This document shows, in pieces, positions 38,301 through 44,713 of a DNA stretch of 64,000 nucleotides (position 1 is its first letter; each line of letters begins with the position of its first letter). This stretch comes from Cheiracanthium punctorium. Its lineage: Eukaryota; Arthropoda; Arachnida; Araneae; Cheiracanthiidae. The position numbers and the translations under genes were made by a program. The notes below the pieces were generated by a model. It searched no databases and had not been told where the DNA came from. It was given only the letters and a program-made list of their open reading frames with translations. The DNA is taken from positions 62,001 to 126,000 of the forward strand of contig JAWZYV010012524.1 in assembly GCA_038373885.1 (NCBI GenBank), read 5' to 3'.

Positions 38301-40716
38301 CAAAGACTTTCTCAGAAGAGAGAGAAAAAAAAAAAGCCCATACTTAATTCTGCTAACCATAAGAAAAACAATGCAACAAACAAAAAATGCACTAAAATAT
38401 ACAAATTTTGGAGAACATGTGGTGAAATGTCCCTAACAAAAAGACCTCAGAAATACAATACAATAAATACAAGAATGTTAATACTGCGGAGAACAAAAGA
38501 GGAAACAGGAAATGTCCCTAATTTTAATTGAATACTATAGTATAAATCAAATTAATTTTATAATTATTATTATAAAACGGCACAAAAGCATAAACATGTT
38601 CATCAACAGTAAAAATACAGGATTTTAAACATACAGTGCAAAACCAGCAAAAATCATTACAATTGTGAAGAAAGGGCCATTGAATTATAATTTTATTTTC
38701 AAGAATCATTATTTATTATCTTTTGATGTTACGAAACATTGCTCTCCTCACAGGAATTTATTTTAAAAGTAATGTTTCGCCCTAACGAAAAATTAAGAAA
38801 AAGTTGAAATACAAGAGGATAAAAATATGTTCAAGTAGTTAATTCCGAATGAGTCATATGGATATCTCCACCTAGATGAAGTATGAGATTGGTAAAAACC
38901 CAAAATGGTGCAACCACGTGTATCACAGGACATCTGTAGGACAAACTAACTTTTCCGAAATTTTAGATATCTTACATGAGGGATGAACAGAAAGAATAAA
39001 ATGCAGCATGGTAAGAACAAGTCTGTATTGGCATAGTGCTGAAATACAGTAAAAGGACAAGTCACGGCACCAAAATATTGTAACGTGAAATTTGGCAGAC
39101 GGAATTGTCACGTAAAGCCCGGATACGTAAAGTGGAAGTTCACTGAGTTGTGTGCTAAAAGTGAATTAACTTTGGGAATACATTAATGCAGTACAGAATA
39201 AAGTAGACAAAATTTAATGAGATTTGATCAGTGGGAGATGACTTGGGAAAAAAAGATACAAAGTACAAAAGACTAACCCCATACTGGTGGAACACTCTTC
39301 TATTCTTAAATTGAAGTTCATATTTGATGCTGCTTTCATGAAGCTAATTTTTATATACAGTTGAACCTGTCTACCTCGAATCTCATGGGAAAGAAAAAAA
39401 AAATCAAAATAAAGAGGTTTCGAGTTATAGAGGTTTTAAATGCAGACAGTTAAAAACGTTTTATTTGCTTTTGCTGTAGAAAAACACTGCAGTATGATTG
39501 CAGATTTATTTTACATACATCCATATCACTTTTAAAAATATGAATATGTACCTTTAACAATAAAAATAGTCTTAATTACTTTAGATGCCTAACTTCCTTT
39601 CTTTCTGCTAGCTTTCTAAGGTAACCAAGAGCCCAAATTTAAGGTTACCAATCCCTTATATCAAAATTTATCCAAGACTTGAGAAAAGTTCTGAGTTACA
39701 TGGCCTTCTATGCTCTTCTTTTGTTGTTTCTTTAGATGCATCGGTATTCAGTATGGAACTTTTGTTGAAGAAAGTTGCTCTTTAAGCACTGATTTTTGTA
39801 ATTTACACTAACTAAAATTAGAGATATAGAGGTTTTGGAGGAAATTTTTTCGAGATAAACATGGAATGCATTAAATTTTGATTGAAAATGCAGGGAATTT
39901 TAGAAATTTCAAGATATGCAGATTTGAGATAGACAAAATTGACTGTATGTGATGATAACTACTTTTATAAAAAAAATCTGAAGTATTATAGTATCATACA
40001 TAAAAGCTCAATTCTTCAGCTGATTTTCAATACTAATATTTTCCAAAGATTGAAAAAGAAATTTCATACACATGAACTCATTTTTTATCTTAGACCGACA
40101 CTTGACATACCTATTTTATGTAAGCTAGGGGAAAATTAAAAACCTTACCATTTCCATAAAATGATAGAAACACTCTTTAAATCAGCATTAATTAATGTTA
40201 ATTTTAGTAAAACACTTTGCCTTATCATTTCAAAAATGTATTGCCCCCCCCTTTTTTTTAATTATATAGATATATGTGGGCCAAGGTTTTGCTTCAAGTA
40301 GATCTGCAAGCATTCCTCTGGTTGACAATAGTTCTTCAATTCCCACTATTAAAGTCATAGTATCACAAAGACTTCCCATTCTGTGGCAACTAGCCATAAT
40401 CAGTGGTACTTTAGTGGGGGTAGGGACTACAATTTGATTTTTCGGTAAAATACTGCTTACAAAGTAATACTTCAAAGACTCTCCCAGTAGATAATTTTGT
40501 ATACACCTCCTAAGATTATGTTTTTCCCTCTTACTAATATGTAATATCAATAATTTGTTTTAACAGGATAGTCTAGACACAGATTCTGACCTTGATTTAG
40601 ATGGAGAAGATGATGGATCAGAAGTCAGTGATGATGATCAAGACTTGGAAAACCTCTCTGATCTTAAAATTGCTGCAGCAAGTGCCTCTCGTGTGGACAG
40701 TGATAATGACTTCTAA
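257..40716 (+). CDS. CLUAP1: CLUAP1 / IFT38, intraflagellar transport protein (complete, 11 coding exons)
   Basis: Joined exons: 257-278, 2998-3109, 3205-3289, 3871-4053, 15573-15668, 15748-15831, 25937-26070, 30331-30472, 31367-31529, 33453-33517, 40567-40716. They total 1236 nt and give 411 residues plus a stop, with every junction in frame and every intron GT-AG. Recognised from the N-terminal block [10 protein letters not shown], then [40 protein letters not shown] and the terminal DSDNDF, all typical of CLUAP1. Family knowledge: it is the IFT38 subunit of the IFT-B2 subcomplex, acts with IFT20 and others in building cilia, and has an N-terminal calponin-homology-like domain (about residues 1-135). 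Residues 195-310 are Glu/Lys/Leu-rich and look like the long coiled coil; residues 363-411 are very acidic. Introns range from 79 bp to 11.5 kb and are full of transposons. UTR limits and alternative splicing cannot be seen. Confidence 0.95.
443..1068. mobile_element. hAT-like MITE in CLUAP1 intron 1
   Basis: Starts CAGTGGTGTAGTTGGAG and ends with the inverted CATTCGACTACACTG. The flanks share TTGTCTATAT on both sides, consistent with a target duplication of 8 bp or slightly more. No coding sequence inside. The CAGTGGNG...CNCCACTG type of end suggests hAT, which is inference. Confidence 0.5.
1135..1556. repeat. Long inverted-repeat (fold-back) element
   Basis: Two arms of about 110 bp that are near reverse complements, sharing AGATCAAA, TTAATTAATAAAATTTTGTCC and ACTAACTCAAT, enclose a short centre. 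It looks like a non-autonomous MITE with no coding capacity. Confidence 0.6.
1605..2380 (+). repeat. Tandem duplication of ~115 bp, first unit interrupted
   Basis: The block with GTAGAGACTGTC, TTGCTCTTG, AGAAACTCAGTTTC and GCTGCAGCAGA (1605-1671 plus 2209-2255) recurs at about 2264-2380 with GTAAAGACTGTC, TTGCTCTCA and GAAACTCAGTTTCGA. The first unit is split by the CAGGGTG element; the second shows the unsplit arrangement. Confidence 0.65.
1672..2208. mobile_element. CAGGGTG-type DNA transposon, copy 1 (5-bp TSD AACAA)
   Basis: Begins CAGGGTGTCGACAGATCAG and ends TGTAGCCACCCTG, flanked by AACAA on both sides. It is a shorter relative of the 34581-36350 copy, sharing both ends and an internal stretch (TTCACCTGTTGGTGCATGA). 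It has no transposase gene. Superfamily uncertain; hAT with a 5-bp duplication is one option. Confidence 0.7.
2998..3109 (+). CDS. CLUAP1: CLUAP1 coding exon 2
   Basis: Acceptor ATTTTAG, donor GTGATA. Encodes residues 8-44 and two bases of Arg45, including [12 protein letters not shown] and [11 protein letters not shown], the most conserved block of the N-terminal domain. Confidence 0.96.
3205..3289 (+). CDS. CLUAP1: CLUAP1 coding exon 3
   Basis: Acceptor ATTTTAG, donor GTAAGT. Completes Arg45 and encodes residues 46-73 with the [11 protein letters not shown] motif. The intron before it is only 95 bp. Confidence 0.96.
3871..4053 (+). CDS. CLUAP1: CLUAP1 coding exon 4
   Basis: Acceptor ATTTTTAG, donor GTAATA, phase 0 at both ends. 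Encodes 61 residues (74-134) with [21 protein letters not shown], the end of the calponin-homology-like domain, then an acidic linker. Confidence 0.96.
5222..5345 (+). repeat. GCCCGAGCCCGA-rich repeat fragment
   Basis: Contains GAGATGAATTCGGGCTC, GAAGCCCGAGCCC and GGAGCCCGAGCCCGAAATTT. The same sequence occurs in reverse at 45515-45615. It is probably one end of a non-autonomous DNA element. Confidence 0.5.
5480..5830 (+). repeat. Unclassified repeat-like stretch with (GT)n
   Basis: A (GT)n run at about 5547-5566 is followed by AACACGATAACTCCTAAACGG, and a second related ACGGCTTCGATTGAGCTTCAA occurs near 5763. The two CGATTGAGCT stretches suggest an internal repeat of about 165 bp. I do not recognise the element. 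Confidence 0.3.
5947..6090 (+). mobile_element. tRNA-derived SINE, copy a (partial)
   Basis: The tRNA-like head has an A-box (TGGCACAGTGG) and a degenerate B-box (GGCTTCGGGTCC), followed by CTAACGGTCTGGAG and the CTCCAGATGTAACG segment. The same order is seen in the copies at 19795, 46102 and, on the other strand, 51858. It breaks off at a C-run. Confidence 0.6.
6091..9385. other. Intron 4 sequence without recognised genes
   Basis: AT-rich. It holds a hAT-like 3' end (GGCTACGCCACTG near 6203), a hAT-like 5' end (CAGTGGCGCAGAG near 6411), a TA microsatellite, G-runs, and a stretch at about 7430-7730 that shares TGATAATGCATGTTTAAAAA with the hAT-like MITE at 57685. Confidence 0.35.
7203..7258. 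repeat. (TA)n microsatellite
   Basis: About 28 uninterrupted TA units. Self-complementary and likely to vary in length. Confidence 0.95.
10257..10413. mobile_element. hAT-like MITE with GGGCCGGCYC ends
   Basis: Starts CAGGGCCGGCCC and ends GGGCCGGCTCTG, flanked by the direct repeat ACTTGGA (7 bp). It is GC-rich in an AT-rich neighbourhood and 157 bp long, with AGGCCCCGC motifs toward both ends in opposite orientation. Confidence 0.7.
11302..11817. mobile_element. piggyBac-like MITE carrying a large palindrome
   Basis: Ends CCCTTTGAAGCGC and GCGCGTTAAAGGG are inverted. TTAA follows the right end and ATAA (one base off) precedes the left. CCCTTT ends at TTAA are typical of piggyBac-related elements. 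It contains a 259-bp palindrome and no transposase. Superfamily is inference. Confidence 0.5.
11323..11581. repeat. 259-bp near-perfect palindrome
   Basis: Arms of about 127 bp run from CCCAATGCTGAAAAAAGGG inward to a centre GCTGTGC-TCGT-GCACAGC and back out. Each arm holds AAGATGGCGGACG, which matches the known YY1 consensus. Mismatches are few. The transcript could form a long hairpin. Confidence 0.9.
12043..12310 (+). mobile_element. tRNA-derived SINE, copy b (near full length)
   Basis: tRNA-like head with an A-box (AGTGGCTGAGCGC) and a B-box (GGTTCAAAACC), then CCTAACCGTTAGGAATTTTCC, GTAAATAGGGGTTAGAATCCC, TTAGAAAGACCCCCAAGG, and a tail ending near AAAAAGGCATAGGAACCC. Same family as 13201. 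There is no obvious poly(A) tail. Confidence 0.75.
12375..12580. repeat. Fold-back MITE (GAGGGCCCTAAAATTCC ends)
   Basis: The left part TTGAGGGCCCTAAAATTCC through ATACCAGGAACT is mirrored by AGTTCCTGGTATTTTCGTG through GAATTTAGGGCACCTC. The outer flanks (TTCTTGGAAATAAT versus ATTTTCAAGGAACA) extend the symmetry. It is about 200 bp and non-coding. Confidence 0.7.
13010..13083. mobile_element. hAT-like element 3' end fragment
   Basis: GC-rich stretch GAGGCGCGCGCCTCATGCGCC ending AAATCCGCCACTG. This end resembles the GGATTA...TAATCCGCC element at 60293. No matching left end is found nearby. Confidence 0.4.
13201..13376 (+). mobile_element. tRNA-derived SINE, copy c
   Basis: tRNA-like head with the canonical B-box GGTTCGAAACC and a degenerate A-box (CGGTGCGTAGCATTAGCGC), then CCTAACCGTTCGGAGTTCTCC, GAATGCGGGTTAGGATCCC and TTAGAAAGTCTAGG. 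It lies 15 bp right of the Tigger element. Confidence 0.75.
13380..15572. other. End of CLUAP1 intron 4
   Basis: Mostly AT-rich, with one GC-rich island at about 14040-14230 (GAAGAAGATCGCGGAG, CCCTCTTCTCTCTCCCC, GGGGGCCGCTTCG). The island looks repeat-derived, but I cannot name it. A 29-bp perfect palindrome (GGCAACACTGTAAA and its complement) lies at 15216-15244. No gene seen. Confidence 0.35.
15573..15668 (+). CDS. CLUAP1: CLUAP1 coding exon 5
   Basis: Acceptor CTTTTTAG, donor GTATGT, phase 0 at both ends. Encodes 32 residues (135-166) with [16 protein letters not shown]. It lies 11.5 kb from exon 4, across a transposon-rich intron. Confidence 0.95.
15748..15831 (+). CDS. CLUAP1: CLUAP1 coding exon 6
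   Basis: Acceptor ATTATTAG, donor GTTATA (a weak donor), phase 0. Encodes 28 residues (167-194), ending IRSATRSLE. Only 79 bp separate it from exon 5. Confidence 0.94.
15832..16478. other. Intron 6 start, no gene recognised
   Basis: AT-rich. The 16095-16470 stretch has G/C-rich patches (CAGGGGGTGCACCC, GGGGGAAGGGAG), repeated TTGGCAAAATTA-type motifs, and a C(10)A(25) run. It is probably an unidentified repeat. Confidence 0.25.
16479..17984 (+). mobile_element. Non-autonomous Helitron-like element with repeated 5' segment
   Basis: Begins TCTATAATAATAAAAATG after an A. The right end has a hairpin (CACGG, 6-nt loop, CCGTG at 17957-17972), then CTAG at 17981-17984 followed by T, which is the standard Helitron terminus and A^T insertion site. 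The 5' segment (AATGAATGTTTGTAAATCTG, GTGCGGTCTCCAGACAAA, ACGCAGAACTCTGAAAATT) is present three times, near 16479, 16770 and 17150. There is no Rep/helicase gene. Confidence 0.7.
17994..19493. mobile_element. mariner/Tc-like element, host of Penelope-like remnants
   Basis: The left end TAGGGTGTCCCTGAATTC and right end GAATTCAGGAACACCCTG are inverted, with TA on both sides; the inner CAAACTTTGAG/CTTTAAAGTTTG extends the match. Minus-strand translation of 18229-18141 gives [13 protein letters not shown] then GDGTFEHL, like a transposase C-terminus (weak). It starts 9 bp after the Helitron CTAG. Confidence 0.6.
18300..19394 (+). pseudogene. Penelope-like retroelement fragment: reverse transcriptase plus GIY-YIG endonuclease
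   Basis: Translation from about 18330 gives [30 protein letters not shown] (the YVDD catalytic box) and [10 protein letters not shown], the C-terminal half of a Penelope-like RT. About 19016-19190, in another frame, gives [20 protein letters not shown], a stop, [18 protein letters not shown], which is the GIY-YIG endonuclease fold. Penelope-like elements encode RT then GIY-YIG in this order. Frameshifts and stops (18663, 19118) and the missing 5' half make it inactive. It lies inside the mariner-like element 17994-19493. Confidence 0.8.
19795..20065 (+). mobile_element. tRNA-derived SINE, copy d
   Basis: tRNA-like head CATGGCCAGTGTGTAAGACAC, GAAAATGGTAGATGGCTGAAG, CTAACAGTTTGGAG, then GAACGCGTGTTAGAACCCC, TTAAAAAGTCTTCTGCC and a tail CTACACTTGGCTTAG. 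The B-box is degraded. It shares its layout with copies a, e and g. Confidence 0.65.
21096..21321 (+). mobile_element. 5'-truncated non-LTR retrotransposon (Jockey-like) tail
   Basis: Plus-strand frame from 21095 reads [31 protein letters not shown], a stop, [12 protein letters not shown]. The [12 protein letters not shown] block is typical of the end of the RT region in Jockey/R1-type elements. It ends in an (AAAT)n A-rich tail and is flanked by AACAT on both sides (21091-21095, 21322-21326), as for target-primed insertion. Confidence 0.75.
21516..21630 (+). repeat. Subterminal repeats TTTGGGAGCACCTCGG
   Basis: About four imperfect units of 20-36 bp built from TTTGGGAGCACCTCGGGAGC and AGAAAAATTCCA, next to the left end of the 21491 element. 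Confidence 0.8.
22428..22556 (-). pseudogene. Short coiled-coil-like reading frame, fragment
   Basis: The minus strand reads [19 protein letters not shown] then [17 protein letters not shown] and a Lys/Asn-rich end with stop. It is cut at 22557 by a CAGTGGCGGCTCGTG end of another element. It could be the tail of a transposon protein or of a captured exon. I do not recognise it. Confidence 0.3.
23007..24429. mobile_element. TA-flanked element with ACGCCGC ends
   Basis: The left end CCGTAATTTATGGAAGAAAC, then GCCGC, is mirrored by GCGGCGTTTCTTGCATAAAT ending in TACGG, with TA on both sides. The interior is non-coding as far as I can read, with (GT)n and G-runs at about 23095-23125 and 23810-23840. 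Tc1/mariner-type by its TA target. Confidence 0.65.
24611..24735 (+). repeat. Two ~60-bp subterminal repeats (TTCGGCGCAGACCGG)
   Basis: AAAGAGTCAAAATGACGTAT followed by TCGGCGCAGACCGGC occurs twice, at 24611 and 24671, then degenerate GGCGCA motifs reach the right end of the 21491-24781 element. Confidence 0.85.
25937..26070 (+). CDS. CLUAP1: CLUAP1 coding exon 7
   Basis: Acceptor TTATTTAG, donor GTTAGT. Encodes residues 195-238 plus two bases of Arg239. The [14 protein letters not shown] heptad-rich stretch starts the coiled coil. Confidence 0.96.
26558..26840 (+). pseudogene. Tigger transposase fragment (DDE domain)
   Basis: Reads [27 protein letters not shown] (second catalytic Asp), [20 protein letters not shown] and [10 protein letters not shown], the typical DDE-domain C-terminal half of Tigger/Jerky transposases. 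The CENPB-type DNA-binding half is missing and the end runs into the nested element. Confidence 0.85.
26943..27623. mobile_element. Second Tigger-type element nested in the first
   Basis: Ends CAGTAGAAGACCCAAAATCC and the inverted GGATTTTGGGTCTTCTACTG, with TA on both sides; AAAATCYGCA motifs repeat next to each end. The interior has a weak acidic reading frame ([15 protein letters not shown] near 27145) resembling a transposase tail. It is 681 bp and non-autonomous. Confidence 0.8.
27745..30330. other. Intron 7 remainder
   Basis: No exon seen. At 29140-29216 a pogo-like right end is readable (AGGGTGGCTGCTCAGAGAGG followed by TTTCACTGTA), but its left partner is not in the window, so it is a truncated element. 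A T(17)G(9) run lies at about 29580-29607. Confidence 0.35.
30331..30472 (+). CDS. CLUAP1: CLUAP1 coding exon 8
   Basis: Acceptor CTTTTCTAG, donor GTAAAG. Completes Arg239 and encodes 47 residues ([17 protein letters not shown] and [14 protein letters not shown]), the core of the coiled coil. Confidence 0.96.
30473..31366. other. CLUAP1 intron 8
   Basis: 894 bp, AT-rich, with an A-run near 30810. No repeat family or RNA gene recognised. Confidence 0.4.
31367..31529 (+). CDS. CLUAP1: CLUAP1 coding exon 9
   Basis: Acceptor ACACCAG, donor GTAAGT. Encodes 54 residues from QREEITKRM to RPQPA plus one base. It covers the end of the coiled coil and a charged linker less like vertebrate CLUAP1. Confidence 0.92.
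32700..33337. mobile_element. CATA-type element with 6-bp TSD (TTTACA), short copy
   Basis: Starts CATACCTGTCAACC and ends GGTTGGCAGGTATG, flanked by TTTACA on both sides. CAGAAGAYTT motifs repeat near both ends. It shares its terminal design and 6-bp duplication with the 46452-49857 element. It lies in CLUAP1 intron 9, 115 bp before exon 10. Confidence 0.75.
33453..33517 (+). CDS. CLUAP1: CLUAP1 coding exon 10
   Basis: Acceptor TTAATGCAG, donor GTAAGC. Completes Pro341 and encodes 21 residues ([21 protein letters not shown]), a basic stretch before the acidic tail. It is placed by splice sites and frame, because this part of the family is poorly conserved. Confidence 0.88.
33591..33894. mobile_element. 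Fold-back MITE containing a tRNA-like sequence
   Basis: 80-bp terminal arms (TTAGGCAAGTTGGAGTG outward, reaching AACCCAGGACT inside), with one mismatch between them, are flanked by TA. The left arm and centre hold a full tRNA-like sequence on the minus strand; the right arm repeats only its 3' half. It starts 73 bp after CLUAP1 exon 10. Confidence 0.8.
33643..33713 (-). repeat. tRNA-like sequence (pseudo-tRNA) in the fold-back MITE
   Basis: Folds as acceptor CCAGAG/CTCTGG, D-arm GCTC-AGTGGTA-GAGC, anticodon arm CCGC-ACGTTAA-GCGG, and T-arm CTGGG-TTCGACC-CCCAG. A-box and B-box (GGTTCGACC) are intact. The anticodon would be GTT (Asn-like), but position 33 is C instead of U. There is no sign that it is a working gene. 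Confidence 0.7.
34374..34410 (+). repeat. (AAAG)n microsatellite
   Basis: A-run followed by about six AAAG units. Confidence 0.9.
35457..36266. mobile_element. hAT element (TAGGGATGCACCGAATATTCGG type), non-autonomous
   Basis: Starts TAGGTATGCACCGAATATTC and ends GAATA-like repeats then TATTCGGTGCATCCCTA, flanked by the perfect 8-bp duplication ATGTATAT. The 8-bp duplication and YAGGGATGCACCGA ends are typical of hAT. CCGAATATTCGGTT motifs repeat inward. A SINE tail fragment lies at 35680-35735. Confidence 0.85.
35680..35735 (+). mobile_element. SINE tail fragment, copy f
   Basis: AAACTCTTAGAAAGTCCTCC followed by CAAGACACCCCCATCC matches the 3' part of the tRNA-derived SINE (compare TTAGAAAGACCCCCAAGG in copy b). 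The tRNA head is absent. Confidence 0.45.
36351..37560. other. Intron 10 sequence, no gene
   Basis: A hAT-like left end (CAGTGGTGGCGCCAGAC) starts near 37008 without a visible partner. Near 36560-36830 the minus strand has Tc-like composition but no readable motif. Otherwise AT-rich. Confidence 0.3.
37561..37745. mobile_element. Small TA-flanked MITE
   Basis: The left end CTGTGTTTACTCATGGAATA is mirrored by TATTACGCGAGTAAGCACTG, with TA on both sides. AATAGTCGCAC motifs repeat inside in both orientations. It is 185 bp. Confidence 0.65.
37746..39355. other. Intron 10 sequence, nothing recognised
   Basis: AT-rich, with scattered short open frames that show no protein family and no splice-consistent CLUAP1 similarity. 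Confidence 0.35.
39358..39945. mobile_element. pogo/Tigger-type MITE
   Basis: The left end CAGTTGAACCTGTCTACCTC is mirrored by GAGATAGACAAAATTGACTG, with TA on both sides. CGAGTTATAGAGGTTT-like motifs recur inside (39420, 39826). It is 588 bp and non-coding. Confidence 0.65.
40567..40716 (+). CDS. CLUAP1: CLUAP1 terminal coding exon 11
   Basis: Acceptor TTTTAACAG, then 49 codons and TAA. The protein end is strongly acidic (Asp/Glu/Ser) and closes with DSDNDF, as vertebrate CLUAP1 does, which confirms the reading frame through all 11 exons. Confidence 0.95.
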   Translation, partial: DSLDTDSDLDLDGEDDGSEVSDDDQDLENLSDLKIAAASASRVDSDNDF

Positions 40717-41091
40717 GCCTTATTGAAGAATTTTCTTATCATATTAAACTGCACACAAAATTATTTATCATACATATGCAAAATAGCTCATTTAATGTCA
40801 ACCTCTATTGCTAGTCATTCAAATGTGAATTGTCCATAACAAAACTATCATTGAAACTATTTTGCAGACTGGATTAGAAATAATCTTATCTAGTCATATG
40901 TATTATCTTGTTACAAATTTTAAAATTTTATGAAGCATTATCTTCATGCTATGACATGAGCTTTAATGAGTTATTTCATTTGCATTTTAAAGTGCACAAA
41001 AGCTTATTTTTGTCATACAGATGCAAAATAGAGTATTTATTATTAAGTCTAGTCATTTAAAAATATTTTAAACAAATATTTACTTCAACTA

Positions 41092-41097
41092 AATAAA
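41092..41097 (+). terminator. CLUAP1: Putative CLUAP1 polyadenylation signal
   Basis: AATAAA lies about 375 bp after the CLUAP1 stop codon, in AT-rich sequence without further coding potential. Another candidate (CAATAAAC) occurs near 41238. The one used cannot be chosen from sequence. Confidence 0.4.
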
Positions 41098-41346
41098 GTA
41101 TATTTTGAAGAACACGTACTTATGAATTTCTTTTACAAAATCTGTTTCTACTTAGTTCACAAAAAGCTGTGCTGCTGGTTACTATCCAATAAGTAGCTTC
41201 ACAAATACTTTCAGTGAAATACTTAAAAAGCTCTTCAATAAACAAAGACCTTTAGTTTATTTCATTGAGGGGAAATTTTTTCATTTTTAAAAAGAAATAA
41301 TTACCCTGCTTAAATGGAAAATGAATAAATATTTCTAATAATGATG

Positions 41347-43897
41347 CAATGCATATCTGACAAGAATCTGGTATCCGGCTAATTTTTCAATATTCGAAAT
41401 ACCGTTGGATATCCTAATCATAACTACTGGATATCCGGCTATATACTACTAAAGTTCTATCTATATAATATGCATGGGACAGGGTAGAAAATTATATTTG
41501 AATATTCTTGATAGAGTGATACACAAAACATAGGAATATATTTTTTAACAGAAAAAACAGGAAATTTAACACTGGAACTGGATTATTCAAAATAAACACA
41601 CAATTTCAACATTTGTTCAGTAGTTTTTGAGCACATTCATAACTAGTTAGGCTAATATTTAGAGTTGATTTCATGCTACAAAGTGCCACTTAGCGGACAT
41701 TTTCTGAACAACAACAACAACAAACAAAAAAAAAACTTAAGTACAGCCCATGTAGTGTCCATGTGCAAATTTAGATGCGATCTTCTCATCCTTTTCAGCT
41801 GTAGACTGCTGTTTATAGGGGAAGTTTAATTATAAGTATGGTGCAGAGAAAAACAGAGAGAGTATCATTTGAAAAATATGTGCATTCAGTATGCGATTTC
41901 TTTCAAGGTTATCCCAGAAATAATGTAATTTTACACTCTCTCCCGATGGAGTTTCTGATATTTTTAATTGCTCCGGAAATCCGATAATTAACAAAAAACT
42001 CCGATTATTCTGTCTTCAAAATTTATTTACAGAGGCAGAGAGAAATTTTCAATCTTCATCCTATTTCTAAATGACAATCTTTTACTGAGCATTCCTTAAT
42101 TGAAGTCTCCAATACCTAATGATTAAAAATTAACTTTTGGTTTTTAATTGAATTTAGTTATTTAAATTCATTATATGATTTTCTGCAAGTTTCAATTGAT
42201 TTTTAAAGTCTACTTAAAATATATGTACATTTAAAATAGTTGTTTTAGTTACTACTACAGTATTGTGTATGATTATCACTCCATACATAAAGTACAGGGT
42301 GGCCATAATTAAACTGCAAGTGTTCAAGGGGTGCTGGAGAGTAAACTACCGAGAATATTCCAGTGAAATTTGGTAGCTACACGTTTCAGAAAATGCGCAA
42401 GTCAAATATGCAAAAAAAACAACAAAAAATAGTCATTTTCACCCGATAGATGGCGTTGTACCGTATTTTAAAGCTCACCGGTGGCATATACAACTTCCAA
42501 AACTGATAGACAGAGCATAGTGACATTCTAAGAGGCATATAAACAATATTAAAACATCATTTACAATGAATCAAAATTCCATACAATTCGCTTCAGTAAT
42601 TAAATTTTTAAAGTAACATGTAATCAAAAATTAAGGTAAATTAAGATCATAAATTAAACAACTCATAAAGACGCTTTGGAAAACAATTGAACCATTATTA
42701 TTCCTGTCACACATATTTTTGTCACACTTATTTATATTGTCACATTGGACCTCTTCCTAATCATTTCATAGGTCTGTATTCTTTCAGAGTAGCTGAATAA
42801 TTGCTTGTATGGACTTAAAATTTGCATATATGACGTCCATAAGCATTGAAACACAATATAGCACCATCTATTGGGTGAAAATGGCGTTTTTTTTTAAATT
42901 GCATATTTGACTTGCACATGTTCTGAAACGTGTAGATACCAAGTTTCACTGGAATATTCCTGGTAGTTTTCTCTCGAGCACCCCTTGAACATTTGCAGTT
43001 TAATTATGGCCACCCTGTACTTTGACTAATCTTTTGTGTGTGTGTAGGAGGGGAGGTGTCAAAATCAAGAGTAAAAAAGTGAAATTGTCCTGAAATTTGA
43101 AACTAATGTTTGGAATGATTTTTTTTAAATGAATTTCTCCCCTTTATGGTGCCATATAAATTTTTGTACTGTGAAGAAATGCTCATATATTTTAGAAGCT
43201 TAACAATTAAACAGATCTATTTTTGTTTAACAAAAATATTTTTGATTAAAGAAATTTAATGCATAACCTGAAAAATTCTGTTTCACACCTGTATAAAACT
43301 ACAAAAGAAAGCATGATAATTTCATTTTAAAAATTTAAGAGATCAACTTTATTTATCAATCTGTAAAAATAATTTAATTTAAAATAAAACTAAAAATGAC
43401 TTAATGTAAATTAATATTGAATCATTGAAACAGAAAAAATGCATTAAACCTATGTTTAGGGAAAAATAACTTATCAATCATAGGTATCTTAGCAAAAGAT
43501 ATCTTATTCTTTAATTAAAAAAGTATGCATTTCTTCGTGAAAATAATCTGCAATTATGGATACAATAATAAATGTGCTATGGTTAAAATTTATTCACTTC
43601 TGCTAGTAGTGCACACATAAAAAGAATATTTTAACTTTTTACATTTTAAGTAACATTTTTTATGTACATAAATGTAAACATATTTAGTTTTTATAAATTA
43701 TAAGTCAATTATTAAAAAATACTTTAATGATGTGTGAAACATGTTTGCAATTTATTGTTCATATGTCATTATATAAAAAAAAAAAAAAAAAAGAAAAAGC
43801 ACACTTGATAACTAAACATGTTTAGTGCCAGATATCCGTATCCGGCAATCAAAGGAGCTTCCGGTATCTGGCAAAATCACTATCTGTTACATCCCTA
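41347..43897. mobile_element. Decayed element with GGATATCCGG-rich ends
   Basis: TCTGGTATCCGGC, ACTGGATATCCGGC (41370-41440) and the opposite-strand GCCAGATATCCGTATCC, CTTCCGGTATCTGGC, ending near ACATCCCTA (43825-43897), suggest two ends of one element. The 42295 MITE is inside it. Exact ends and target duplication are not clear. Confidence 0.35.
42295..43017. mobile_element. MITE with ~190-bp terminal inverted repeats (TA TSD)
   Basis: CAGGGTGGCCATAATTAAAC through AGATGGCG is mirrored by CCATCTATTGGGTGAAAATGG through GTTTAATTATGGCCACCCTG, with TA on both sides. Long inverted repeats and TA suggest a Tc1/mariner-derived MITE. It lies between the CLUAP1 and SHMT 3' ends. Confidence 0.8.
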
Positions 43898-44502
43898 ATT
43901 TCTAACAAATATGGCTTTGAAAAATTTATGGCTTATCAAAATCTCAAAATTTTGATACTCTCCAACTTTTTTGATAAAAATGAAATTCTCAGATAGTTTT
44001 GGATACTTTGTGACTTAAGAACTCGTTAAGTACTGATCTACAGTTGTAATTAAAATTCATACAATTTTAGGGTAAAAATGAAACATTTCCCTATCAAAAT
44101 CTACATGGCAACTTGATTATTTTTTCCCCTTAGCCTTTATGAGCTTGTGTATGTTACAATACTTTAGGCTTAGTAAAATATATTTTTTTATTATTTAAGA
44201 ACTTTCATTTTAGATATTTTATAAAGCAAAAATCCTTGTAAAAGTCACTACTACAGTTTTTTTGAAAAACTGATCCCTTTTCAGCAATCTTACACAAAAT
44301 ATTACCAGTAGGAAATTATTCAACGCATTTTGTTATAACCTTGATCGTAAGCAAAGCTATCAACATTCATAACATTTAACAGCAAAGACCTAATTAAATA
44401 AAATTTATGAATTAGAAATATATTGATTGAGAAATTAGAAAAATCTTAGTAATAATAATTAAAATATAATAAATACACTAAAATTAAAAAGTTGTATAAA
44501 AT

Positions 44503-44508
44503 TTTATT
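44503..44508 (-). terminator. SHMT: Putative SHMT polyadenylation signal
   Basis: AATAAA on the minus strand, about 42 nt after the SHMT stop codon. The short spacing makes it a good candidate. Confidence 0.5.
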
Positions 44509-44549
44509 TAACAATAAACAATTATAATGGTAAAATCTAGTGCTGTAAT

Positions 44550-44713
44550 TTAAAAATCATCATATCCAGGCACAGGAAATGTACCCGCAAATGTTTGTAC
44601 ATTTTGTTTAAGTTCATTTAGACGAGTTTGAAATTCATCTTCAGCTAGTTTTGCTTTAAAATCATCCAATCTTGGTCCACTTTTGGCTTTTACATCCAAT
44701 GCCAATTGTATTC
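44550..44713 (-). CDS. SHMT: SHMT terminal exon
   Basis: Acceptor TGTTATAG. Encodes [19 protein letters not shown] to FPVPGYDDF, then the stop TAA at 44552-44550. The FPxPG end is typical of SHMT. Confidence 0.95.
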
